Shown: one piece after another, positions 1 to 6,668 of the stretch | Numbering within the stretch: position 1 is the stretch's first letter | How the letters are laid out: the number at the start of each line of letters is the position of its first letter | Assembly: GCA_013205155.1 (NCBI GenBank) | Contig: JABMMT010000094.1 | Span: 1 to 10,111, forward strand | Direction of reading: 5' to 3' | Origin: Betaproteobacteria bacterium | GTDB taxonomy: Bacteria; Pseudomonadota; Gammaproteobacteria; Burkholderiales; Burkholderiaceae | Length of the DNA stretch: 10,111 bases | Made by a program: the position numbers and the translations under genes | Notes under the pieces: generated by a model | The model's database searches: none | What the model was told of the DNA's origin: nothing | What the model saw: the letters and a program-made list of their open reading frames with translations, nothing else

Positions 1-1082
1 CTGTAAGGGTCTTGTGTACCATATACACTTGCTGCAACACCACAAGCATAAAATCCTTCAGTGATCTTAATCAGTTCAACCATGGGTTCACGCAAATTTG
101 ATTTGGTTTCTGGATCAAATCCATTAGCTTCACACATTAAAGCACCAGCTCCAATCAAAAGGTCGCCAAAGCCGGCTCTTGCTGCAATACAACTATGACG
201 GTGATGGGTAGCGTAGCTATAAGTTAAAACACTGGAGTGCTCCCATTCACCAGCGTAGAAAACGCGTTCCCAGGGAACAAATACCTTATCAAAAATTACT
301 ACGCCAGTAGATTGGCCATACTTACTAGAAAAGAGTGGCTTGCCATGCTCCACTTTTTCTCCTGGGCGCCCAGCTGGTCGGGCAACGATGGTAATTCCTT
401 TGGCATCTACTGGTACTGCACAACAAATCGCAAACGCCGCATCTTCCTTACTCATGTTGCGACCTGGCATCACTAAGAACTCATGCATATAGGGTGCACC
501 AGTGACGATGGCCTTTGTACCAGAAATCACGACCCCTTTAGCATCTTGAGATACGATATGCACATAGGTATTAGGGTTGGCTTGTTCATGTGGCCTGAGA
601 GATCGATCACCTTTAGCATCAGTCATTGCAATGCCTAAAGCTAAATCATTTTTTTGCACATGGGCGAGATACTCAGCAAACTTAGCGCGATGATCATTAC
701 TACCGTGTGCATCATCAATCCGAGCCGATACTTGACCAAGAGCATTTAAGGCATCGTGAGCCAGATAGCGTTGAGCGCAACCCGTTTCCTGACATAGGAC
801 ACGAACAGCTTCTAATTTATTTAAGAGATCACCAGAAGATTCATTGATGTGCAACATCCTCGGAACAGTTTTGCCATTTGAGTTAGCTAACATTAAAGGT
901 GCTAAAACAGGGTCATGTACCATGTCATAAGTAACGCCTAGAGCATCTACTCCAGGCCTTAACATGGCTTCATCAACTACAGATTCAACCAAGCGTCCAT
1001 CAACATAGACGACCGGCTTTAGCTTACGCAATGACTCTCGGTAGTCCTTACTAGTCATGAATTGGGAGGTACTGTTGGTCAT
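1..1082 (-). CDS. 4-hydroxyphenylacetate 3-monooxygenase / 4-hydroxybutyryl-CoA dehydratase family protein (3' end missing)
   Basis: The first 360 residues are visible and the reading frame is still open at base 1, so the C-terminal part (family length is about 480-500) lies outside. The protein belongs to the FAD-dependent HpaB/AbfD fold. The stretches CAQRYLAHDALNAL (102-115), KAIVTGAPYMHEF (190-202), HRHSCIAARAGFGDLLIGA (294-312) and the NLREPMVELI region (329-338) resemble 4-hydroxybutyryl-CoA dehydratase more than classical HpaB. From memory of clostridial AbfD, the cluster ligands Cys99, Cys103, His292 and Cys299 correspond here to Cys102, Tyr106, His294 and Ala301, so two ligands are missing. 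It may therefore act as a flavin monooxygenase or another cluster-free enzyme rather than the radical dehydratase. The start at 1082 is preceded by TAAGG (1089-1093 on the plus strand) six bases upstream, which favours it over the Met at codon 9. It diverges from the TetR gene and is probably its target. Family assignment is firm; the reaction is not known. Confidence 0.85.
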   Translation of the reverse strand, partial: MTNSTSQFMTSKDYRESLRKLKPVVYVDGRLVESVVDEAMLRPGVDALGVTYDMVHDPVLAPLMLANSNGKTVPRMLHINESSGDLLNKLEAVRVLCQETGCAQRYLAHDALNALGQVSARIDDAHGSNDHRAKFAEYLAHVQKNDLALGIAMTDAKGDRSLRPHEQANPNTYVHIVSQDAKGVVISGTKAIVTGAPYMHEFLVMPGRNMSKEDAAFAICCAVPVDAKGITIVARPAGRPGEKVEHGKPLFSSKYGQSTGVVIFDKVFVPWERVFYAGEWEHSSVLTYSYATHHRHSCIAARAGFGDLLIGAGALMCEANGFDPETKSNLREPMVELIKITEGFYACGVAASVYGTQDPY

Positions 1083-1098
1083 ATGAGGCCTTAATCGT

Positions 1099-1126
1099 TT
1101 GTTTAATGGGTGATTTATCAAATAAT
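1099..1126 (+). promoter_or_regulatory. Possible promoter of the TetR gene
   Basis: TTGTTT (1099-1104) is followed after 16 bases by AATAAT (1121-1126). This would start transcription near 1133, inside the palindrome, which would allow autorepression. The -10 lacks the first consensus T, and the AT-rich context makes chance matches common. A competing TATAAT lies at 1166-1171. Confidence 0.3.
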
Positions 1127-1150
1127 ACACAATAATTAAACAGTGTTCAA
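1122..1150 (-). promoter_or_regulatory. Sigma70-type promoter of the dehydratase/monooxygenase-like gene
   Basis: Read leftward there is TTGAAC (plus-strand 1145-1150), a 17-base spacer, then TATTAT (1122-1127). The matches are 4/6 and 5/6 to the -35 and -10 consensus. Transcription would begin near 1115, leaving a leader of about 33 bases that contains the TAAGG ribosome site. The -35 and most of the spacer lie inside the 1131-1155 palindrome, so a protein bound there would block RNA polymerase. Confidence 0.55.
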
Positions 1151-1155
1151 TTATT
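1131..1155. promoter_or_regulatory. 25-bp palindrome, candidate TetR-family operator
   Basis: The left arm is AATAATTAAACA (1131-1142), the centre is G1143, and the right arm is TGTTCAATTATT (1144-1155). The arms are complementary at 11 of 12 positions; the only mismatch is 1138/1148. It sits in the 80-base gap between the leftward dehydratase-like gene and the rightward TetR gene and overlaps the leftward -35. Position, length and symmetry fit a homodimeric or paired-dimer TetR operator controlling both directions. The assignment to this particular regulator is inferred from adjacency. Confidence 0.6.
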
Positions 1156-1162
1156 AAGACAT

Positions 1163-1834
1163 ATGTATAATTTCTCAATGGATCAAGCGATTACCTCCCC
1201 AAGAGATCTGCGTCAACAAGCTTTGGCCGATGCTAGGCGTGAGCACATTTTAAGTGCTGCTAGAGCAGTATTTATCGAGGTGGGATTAGAGGCTGTCAGC
1301 ATGCGAGAAATCGCAAAGCGGGCCGGTTATACCGCTGGGGCTATTTACAGCTACTTTGCAAGCAAAGAAGAAATTTATGGTGCATTACTAGCTGAATCGC
1401 TCGAGCGTTTAAATAATTTCGTAAATCTATCTGCGGAGGATATTTCCGTTGATCAGGAGGATCAACCTGCATTTGCAGAGCTCCGTAAAAGTGCTCTAGC
1501 TTTTTACGAGTTTTATCGAGACAATCCACGCGATTTGGACTTGGGTTTTTATCTCTTCCAGGGACTTAAGCCTAGGGGATTAACAAATGAGTGGGACTCA
1601 GAGCTAAACACACGTCTTCGGGCTGCTATGCAACATCAAGAGGCAGCCTTGATCAAGTTAGGCTGCAATAAAAGAGATGTAGATACTGAATTAACAGCAA
1701 TTTTTGCGCACATAGTTGGCATACTATTACTAAACCATACAGGCCGTATTCGGATGTTTGGTAAAGGTGCCGACGAATTAATCACCCACTATTTAGATAA
1801 ATTAGCACTTCGCTTGCCCAATCAAAAACTATAA
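1163..1834 (+). CDS. TetR/AcrR-family transcriptional regulator
   Basis: This is a 223-residue repressor of usual TetR size. The N-terminal DNA-binding domain spans roughly residues 24-72. The helix-turn-helix is visible as SMREIAKRAGYTAGAIYSYF (46-65), followed by the typical SKEEIYGALL. The rest (about 75-223) is the all-helical ligand-binding and dimerisation domain, whose ligand cannot be predicted; an acyl-CoA or aromatic effector would fit the neighbours. There is no clear Shine-Dalgarno before ATG 1163. A second in-frame ATG at 1178 (codon 6) is equally possible, because a TATAAT box overlaps codons 2-3. The gene is divergent from the dehydratase-like gene, with a 25-bp palindrome between them, and four bases upstream of the isochorismatase-like gene, so that pair is probably co-transcribed. 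Whether it also controls the large leftward operon is open. Confidence 0.92.
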   Translation: MYNFSMDQAITSPRDLRQQALADARREHILSAARAVFIEVGLEAVSMREIAKRAGYTAGAIYSYFASKEEIYGALLAESLERLNNFVNLSAEDISVDQEDQPAFAELRKSALAFYEFYRDNPRDLDLGFYLFQGLKPRGLTNEWDSELNTRLRAAMQHQEAALIKLGCNKRDVDTELTAIFAHIVGILLLNHTGRIRMFGKGADELITHYLDKLALRLPNQKL

Positions 1835-1838
1835 CTTC

Positions 1839-2384
1839 ATGATGATTAACCAAGACACTAGCGCCCTCATTCTGATTGACTATCAAACGCGTTTGATGCC
1901 CAGTATTCATGAGAGTGAAGAAGCTATTGCATCAGCGATCTTTCTTGCTAAGGTAGCGAAAGCCTTACAAATTCCCATCCTAGGAACTGAGCAAAATCCA
2001 GAGGGGTTAGGGCAAAACGATGAGCGTATTAAAGTATTTTGTGACCATACCCTGGTGAAGCATTCGTTTAATGGAGCGGCAGATGGCTTGGCGGCTGATA
2101 TCAAGGGAATCAATCCATTGATCACACAACTCGTTCTGGCGGGTTGTGAAGCGCATGTCTGTTTGATGCAAACTGCCCTAGGTCTTCAGGCGCTGGGCTA
2201 TGAGGTGGCAGTAGTACCTGAGGCCTGCAGTAGTAGAAAGGTGCAAGATAAGATTTTAGCTGTTGACCGCATGAGTCAGCAAAAAATTACTATGCTGGGT
2301 GCTGAAATGCTTGCCTTTGAGTGGCTTAAAACATCGGAGCACTCACAATTTAAGAATATTCTGAATTTAATAAAAAACAGATAA
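1839..2384 (+). CDS. Isochorismatase-fold hydrolase, ISOC1/ISOC2-like
   Basis: This is a 181-residue cysteine hydrolase of the isochorismatase superfamily. The probable triad is Asp14 (in LILIDYQ), Lys74 (LVKHSF) and Cys108 (AGCEAHVCL). The TEQNPEGLG segment (50-58) and the C-terminal DRMSQQK...SQFKNILNLIK resemble the metazoan ISOC2 / bacterial YcaC-like branch. The metal-binding Asp-x-His of nicotinamidases is absent at 50-53, so nicotinamidase activity is unlikely. It may hydrolyse an amide or enol-ether, but the substrate is unknown. The start lies four bases after the TetR stop with two tandem ATGs (1839 and 1842) and no evident ribosome site, so translation probably depends on coupling to the TetR gene. 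It converges on the big operon, with only 20 bases between stop codons. Confidence 0.85.
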   Translation: MMINQDTSALILIDYQTRLMPSIHESEEAIASAIFLAKVAKALQIPILGTEQNPEGLGQNDERIKVFCDHTLVKHSFNGAADGLAADIKGINPLITQLVLAGCEAHVCLMQTALGLQALGYEVAVVPEACSSRKVQDKILAVDRMSQQKITMLGAEMLAFEWLKTSEHSQFKNILNLIKNR

Positions 2385-2404
2385 CAGTAAAAAAATCTTC
2401 TTCC

Positions 2405-2995
2405 TTATTTGTACTCTTGGCTTTCTAAAGCATTTAAATTTTCTAATCTTAATTTCGCATTAATTCTTTTAAGCCAAATTGTCACTGCTGGCGGCACGAG
2501 ATTGGAATAATTTTGATCATAGAGAAGTGCTTCTCTAATGGTAGAAGCGCTGATCAATTTCGGTGAACCCGTTTCGGTAGCTACTTTGTAGCCCGCCAAT
2601 CGTAGGCGATTTGCTTTTTCCTGCTCCCATTCAGAAAATACCCTGAGTAAATGAATACTTTCATTTGGATCGGTTGGTACAAACTCGGACCATTTTTCTG
2701 GCGCATGGATTGGTAAAGCAACGATGGTAAATTGAGTTGGATCAACACCAGCCTCTAATAGCGCATCCTTAATCATTGCCGAGCGCTCCCAATAGCTAAA
2801 TGGGTTTGCAAAAGCTGTATGACGATGATGACTGGTGATCTCTTTTTGAATTGAAGTGCGATCGTAATTAGTAATGCCAATAAATAAATGGGCTCCAAAG
2901 GTATGGGCCCATCTTAAATATGCTAAGTGTTCGTTATGAAACGGTTGAAAGCGGCCATGAGCAACAGCATATTGATATGGTTTATGTGGCTGCAT
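2405..2995 (-). CDS. NadM-like nucleotidyltransferase (NMN adenylyltransferase family)
   Basis: This is a 196-residue protein of the cytidylyltransferase-like HUP fold, closest in motif layout to archaeal-type NMN adenylyltransferase (NadM). Visible are GRFQPFHNEHL (14-24), which carries the ATP-binding HxGH motif in the altered form His20-Asn-Glu-His23, the NPFSYWERSAMI segment (64-75) matching the NadM NPFT..ER..MI motif, and ISASTIREAL (148-157), the ISxTxxR-type ATP site. Known relatives join ATP to NMN to make NAD. Glu in place of Gly in HxGH and a C-terminal extension after about residue 178 may mean another nucleotide or phosphate substrate. It is the last gene of the operon, starting two bases after the stop of the ApgM-like gene, with no ribosome site of its own visible. 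Fold assignment is strong; the substrate is uncertain. Confidence 0.8.
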   Translation of the reverse strand: MQPHKPYQYAVAHGRFQPFHNEHLAYLRWAHTFGAHLFIGITNYDRTSIQKEITSHHRHTAFANPFSYWERSAMIKDALLEAGVDPTQFTIVALPIHAPEKWSEFVPTDPNESIHLLRVFSEWEQEKANRLRLAGYKVATETGSPKLISASTIREALLYDQNYSNLVPPAVTIWLKRINAKLRLENLNALESQEYK

Positions 2996-2997
2996 TT

Positions 2998-4293
2998 TTA
3001 TAAGGCTTTGAATGAAGTGATGCCAAGGCTCTCATAAGAATTTGGCCTACCACCCAAAAAATGAGACCGGTTTGATGCATTTAAAAGGATCGGCATAATA
3101 TCTCGGCTACACAGTTGACCAAGTGATCCGCCAACAGATAATCTTTCGGAAAAATGATTTACAGAGTCAACTCGAATTCCCTCCCCCATTATAGAAAGGG
3201 GTACTGATTCACCTGAGTGGAGCATTGGACCATGGCTTGGGGTACAGTGATCTGCAGTAATCGCTATCAGAAAATCTTCCTGTAGCTTTTCCCAACTCCA
3301 AATGTCTGAAAGACCAAAATCAATAGCCTCAATGACTTGAGCCTTCACCAGTGGTGAATGACTGTGCGCAGCTTCATCGGCAGCTTTCGTATGAAGGTGA
3401 ACAAAATCACAGCCATTATCAAAAGCATGCTTAGCCGCAGCTAACTTATTGATCATTTCACAGCTAGGTTCACCTTCATCAACTTCTATGTAATTCATTT
3501 GCAATAAATTGGCCATGCCTTTATACATCGGAGCCGACGCAATTAAAGAGGAGGTTAAACCGGTTTTTTGATAGAAGCTCATTAATTTTTGGTATCTACC
3601 AGGCCATTTGGTAACAGTCATATTGAGCGGTAGCTTACCCTCAAGCACCCTTTGGACATTAATGGGGTGCTTTGAGAGTACTTCATGAGTCCACCTTAAA
3701 TAATGATTTAATGCTTTAGCAGTTTTCTGTGCGTCGCCATAGTTTCTGCTTGAATCAAGAGCTTCAATTTCAAGTACGGGTCTACCTGTATGCATAAATG
3801 GATCTGAATCTGTAATATCCTCACATCCGCCATGCATGATGAGTAAAGAATCAGACTTTCCAATACATTGAACTTCAAAATGTATATCGCCAGATTCAAA
3901 GTGGCTGATTGACTCGATTAATTTTTGTGCATCTAGGGCCTCTGATTCAGGCCACCATGGGGTAATCATAAGACCCTCATTTGATGGGGTCACATTACGT
4001 AAACCCAAGTGCGCAACTGAAACATTGGAAGGCGGTGTCAAGCCAAAGCCCATGCTTTCGTAAACCGCTCTGCCTGGGTAGAAATCTTTCTCATAGCCAA
4101 ATAAATGAAAGTGAGCCAATTCAGATGGGGGAACCATCCCAGGGTTAATGGGGTAGACCGATGCTGATGCCCCTAATTTGGCAATCCGATCTAAATTTGG
4201 AGTTTTGGCATATTCCAGAGGAGTTAAATTTCCTAACTCCTTATAAATACGATCACCAATACCATCTAGAAGAATGAGCAGTATTTTTTTCAT
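2998..4293 (-). CDS. ApgM-like alkaline-phosphatase-superfamily enzyme (cofactor-independent phosphoglycerate mutase type)
   Basis: This is a 431-residue protein matching the archaeal-type, 2,3-bisphosphoglycerate-independent phosphoglycerate mutase family. The N-terminal LLDGIGDR (8-15) supplies metal ligand Asp10. Ser57 in PPSELAHFHLFGYEKD (55-70) is the expected phosphoryl-accepting nucleophile. FYPGRAVYESMGFG (71-84) is a family signature. Asp306 and His310 (KAADEAAH), Asp348-His349 (TADHCTPSHG) and His359 (MLHSGESVP) complete the two-metal site. All catalytic metal ligands therefore appear present. Relatives include mutases, phosphatases and proposed homoserine kinases, so the real substrate is open; glycolytic mutase is unlikely inside a beta-oxidation operon. 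Its ATG overlaps the acyl-CoA dehydrogenase stop (TAATG) and the NadM-like gene follows at once, so the two probably act on one phosphorylated compound. Confidence 0.82.
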   Translation of the reverse strand: MKKILLILLDGIGDRIYKELGNLTPLEYAKTPNLDRIAKLGASASVYPINPGMVPPSELAHFHLFGYEKDFYPGRAVYESMGFGLTPPSNVSVAHLGLRNVTPSNEGLMITPWWPESEALDAQKLIESISHFESGDIHFEVQCIGKSDSLLIMHGGCEDITDSDPFMHTGRPVLEIEALDSSRNYGDAQKTAKALNHYLRWTHEVLSKHPINVQRVLEGKLPLNMTVTKWPGRYQKLMSFYQKTGLTSSLIASAPMYKGMANLLQMNYIEVDEGEPSCEMINKLAAAKHAFDNGCDFVHLHTKAADEAAHSHSPLVKAQVIEAIDFGLSDIWSWEKLQEDFLIAITADHCTPSHGPMLHSGESVPLSIMGEGIRVDSVNHFSERLSVGGSLGQLCSRDIMPILLNASNRSHFLGGRPNSYESLGITSFKAL

Positions 4294-5528
4294 TACATAT
4301 TAGCGTTTAATCCCAATGTTTCCGCAATAGTATTTCGTTGAGATTCATCAGTGCCGCCTGGAATGCGAAGATTTCGTGCAATTTGGAACAGTTTATTTAC
4401 TACAGTATCTTTCATAATCCCTGCAGCGCCATGCAGTTGTAGTGCCTTATCGGCAACACGATAAAAGGATTCATCGTTTACGATTTTCATTAATGCAAAA
4501 AGACGTATTTGTTCTTGAGGACGATTGGTATCCCACCATGGCCCAAATTTTTCTATATCTCTTAGGCATGCTAATGAAGTTGCTCGTGCACTGTACCAGT
4601 CTGTATACATATCAGATACCATCCACTGTAGACCTTGATTACGACCTAGAGGCTTACCGGCCACTTTCCTATGTTTAAGCCTATCTAGAGTTTTATCAAT
4701 CAGTAATTTTGACCAAGCGGAGCACATTCCTCCGCGACGTGTTCTAGTCCAGTTAATAGATGTTAGGGCTATTTCAAAGCCCTGCCCACGATTTCCAATC
4801 ATTGCACTCTCAGGGAGTTCAAGATTTTCAAAATGTAGCTCTCCTGTTAGACCATCATCAAACATCGTACGATTAATCCGACCATGTTTAAATCCTTTCC
4901 CTAGGTACTCCTTAGATTCGAATTGAAAGTAACTGAAACTTTTTTTACCAACACCTGGATCAGTGATCGCAAGTACATTCACAATATCTGCCTCAAATGG
5001 ATTGGTAATGTAGACTTTGTGCCCATTCAGAATCCATTTGTCACCTTTTTGGACAGCGTTGGTTTTCATGTCAAATAAATTAGAGCCAGCATCTGGCTCT
5101 GTGACAGCATGACAGCTTGTTTTTTGACCTAAGATTAATGGCTTCACAAATTGATCTTGTAACTCTTCTCGGACAAAAATTAATCTTGGAGTTGATCCAT
5201 CAGTCCAGGATAATATGCCTGGGGCTAAATCAATACCATATGAATAAACCTTTTCTTCTATGAAGAACATTTCTGTTCTTGAGAGCCCACCGCCACCAAT
5301 AGATTGAGGGAGATGGAGTGAAAATAAGCCTTCAATTCCGGATGCCTGCATAATTTCGCGTCGAGCCGCTTGTATTTCTGGATGTAATTTACCGGTCCGA
5401 TCTATATATTCCAGACTATTTCTGAGTCTGTGGCGAAGTTGATGCTCTCGTGGTTCAACTTCCCTAGTATAAAAAGTCTCAATTTTTTCAATAATGGGCA
5501 GGAGGTGGCTTGGTGTTTGTTCGATCAT
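4293..5528 (-). CDS. Acyl-CoA dehydrogenase family protein
   Basis: This is a 411-residue FAD-dependent enzyme expected to introduce an alpha,beta double bond into an acyl-CoA and pass electrons to electron-transfer flavoprotein in the cytosol. The N-terminal helical domain is followed by the FAD-binding TEPDAGSN (143-150), WILNGHKVYITN (165-176), LHGAAGI (365-371) and IPGGTDESQRNTIAE (389-403). In MCAD-type enzymes the base is Glu in YEGT; here the aligned residue is Gly391, so the base must come from elsewhere or the reaction differs. Glu at an isovaleryl-CoA-dehydrogenase-like position is possible but I cannot place it. The start overlaps the CoA-transferase stop by four bases (ATGA), indicating translational coupling. 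Family call is secure; chain length and substrate are unknown. Confidence 0.93.
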   Translation of the reverse strand: MIEQTPSHLLPIIEKIETFYTREVEPREHQLRHRLRNSLEYIDRTGKLHPEIQAARREIMQASGIEGLFSLHLPQSIGGGGLSRTEMFFIEEKVYSYGIDLAPGILSWTDGSTPRLIFVREELQDQFVKPLILGQKTSCHAVTEPDAGSNLFDMKTNAVQKGDKWILNGHKVYITNPFEADIVNVLAITDPGVGKKSFSYFQFESKEYLGKGFKHGRINRTMFDDGLTGELHFENLELPESAMIGNRGQGFEIALTSINWTRTRRGGMCSAWSKLLIDKTLDRLKHRKVAGKPLGRNQGLQWMVSDMYTDWYSARATSLACLRDIEKFGPWWDTNRPQEQIRLFALMKIVNDESFYRVADKALQLHGAAGIMKDTVVNKLFQIARNLRIPGGTDESQRNTIAETLGLNANM

Positions 5529-6664
5529 GATTCAAATTGTGCGTTTGGGTCTTGGTTCAGTTTTGGCGAGATATTGTAGGCAGTTTTGTGACCGATATTT
5601 TTTATAGGATTACCAATTGCGAGGAAATTGGTTTCGTCATCTTTTAGTTTGATAACCATCTCCCTATCTTCAGTCAGGGGTGAGCTGATTGCTTCGCTCA
5701 AGTTCTTAATTCCTGCCACTACAATGCCGAGGGGTATTAATAAAGCTTCCCACTCATTAGAAGTTTTAGTTTTCATCATTTCATTTAACAAGGGGATCAG
5801 AAATGCTCTATGCTCTCCCCGTTTTTTCATCGTGCAGAAGCGCTCATCTGTGATCCATTCGGGCTTATTAGTAATTTCACAGAATTTATTCCAAAAATTA
5901 TCGTGTGTAATAAAAAGTGTGAGCCAGCCATCTGCCGATGCGAATACCTGGGCTGGAACTATATAGGGGTGGGCAGATAATGATTGTCGTACTGGTTTTT
6001 CTTGCGCGTTTAGCCATGCGCCCGCTAGATAGTTCAGTTGAGAGAGCATGACATCATGCATAGCAATATCAACTTGACCACCTTTCCCCTCAATAATACG
6101 AGCAAGCAATCCAAGAGCACCCATAATTCCTGCTGAATTATCAACAGCAGAATAGCCAGCCTTAGTAGGGTAGCCATCTGGCTCACCAGTAAGATCCATG
6201 ATTCCCACTAGCGCCTGAATAATGTAGTCATAAGCTGGACGTTCAGACTCAATGCTATCTAAGCCAAAGCCTGTCATGGCTACACAAGCTATTTTTGGGT
6301 TGATGTGTTTTAACTTATCGTATGTAAGGCCGAGGGAATTTATTGCGCCTGGTCGAAGATTAGTAATAAGTCCATCTGCTTGTGCAACTAATGCATGAAA
6401 CTTTTTGCGACCTTCATCTGTTGTGAGATCTAGGATAATACTTTTTTTATTACGGTTTAGGCTAACGAAATATGCATTGTGGCCATCAATGTTATGAGGG
6501 CCAAGGGTGCGAGCGATATCGCCATCTGGAGGTTCAATTTTGATGACCTCCATTCCTAAGTCGGCAAGCAGCATGCCGCAATAAGGCCCCATCAGCATAT
6601 GGCTAACTTCAATTAACTTTTTGCCATTTAGGGGGCCTGGACTGATCTGAGAATAATTGGGCAT
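5525..6664 (-). CDS. CaiB/BaiF family (type III) CoA-transferase
   Basis: This is a 379-residue protein, about normal for the family. It has the N-terminal fold PLNGKKLIEVSHMLMGPYCG (11-30), ADLGMEVIKIEPPDGD (34-49), the family stretch FVSLNRNKKSIILDL (66-80), GPG-like RPGAINSLGL (104-113) and the active-site region ERPAYDYIIQALVG (141-154). Asp175 in YSAVDNSAGIMGAL is the likely aspartate that forms the acyl-anhydride and CoA-thioester intermediates. It would move CoA from a donor thioester onto the free acid, or act as a racemase as some relatives do. Lacking a ligase in the window, it is the best candidate for substrate activation. It starts four bases after the hydratase stop, with AAGGG about ten bases upstream of ATG. 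The next gene overlaps its end. Confidence 0.92.
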   Translation of the reverse strand: MPNYSQISPGPLNGKKLIEVSHMLMGPYCGMLLADLGMEVIKIEPPDGDIARTLGPHNIDGHNAYFVSLNRNKKSIILDLTTDEGRKKFHALVAQADGLITNLRPGAINSLGLTYDKLKHINPKIACVAMTGFGLDSIESERPAYDYIIQALVGIMDLTGEPDGYPTKAGYSAVDNSAGIMGALGLLARIIEGKGGQVDIAMHDVMLSQLNYLAGAWLNAQEKPVRQSLSAHPYIVPAQVFASADGWLTLFITHDNFWNKFCEITNKPEWITDERFCTMKKRGEHRAFLIPLLNEMMKTKTSNEWEALLIPLGIVVAGIKNLSEAISSPLTEDREMVIKLKDDETNFLAIGNPIKNIGHKTAYNISPKLNQDPNAQFES

Positions 6665-6668
6665 TTAC

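Noticed and set aside
237..476. 79-codon open frame on the plus strand
   Set aside because: It lies antisense to the dehydratase/monooxygenase-like gene, whose translation is continuous and family-like through this stretch.
1839..2384. Nicotinamidase feeding the NadM-like enzyme
   Set aside because: The Asp-x-His metal-binding motif of nicotinamidases is missing, with TEQN at residues 50-53, and the C-terminus follows the ISOC2 pattern.
2385..2404. Possible bidirectional terminator between the convergent genes
   Set aside because: There are only 20 bases between stop codons. An A-run and T-rich tract are present but no stable GC stem; the AGAT/ATCT pairing is too weak to call.
2998..4293. 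Glycolytic phosphoglycerate mutase
   Set aside because: Motifs fit the family, but the operon context of CoA-thioester enzymes and the NadM-like partner make a housekeeping glycolytic role unlikely. I kept only the family-level call.
5628..5966. 112-codon open frame on the plus strand
   Set aside because: It lies entirely opposite the CaiB-type CoA-transferase, which has clear family motifs. The plus-strand translation shows no domain and the ATG has no ribosome site.
6126..6155. CTGCTG ... CAGCAG inverted repeat in the CoA-transferase gene
   Set aside because: It is short and imperfect, with a bulge and a long loop, inside conserved coding sequence. It is within what chance would give.
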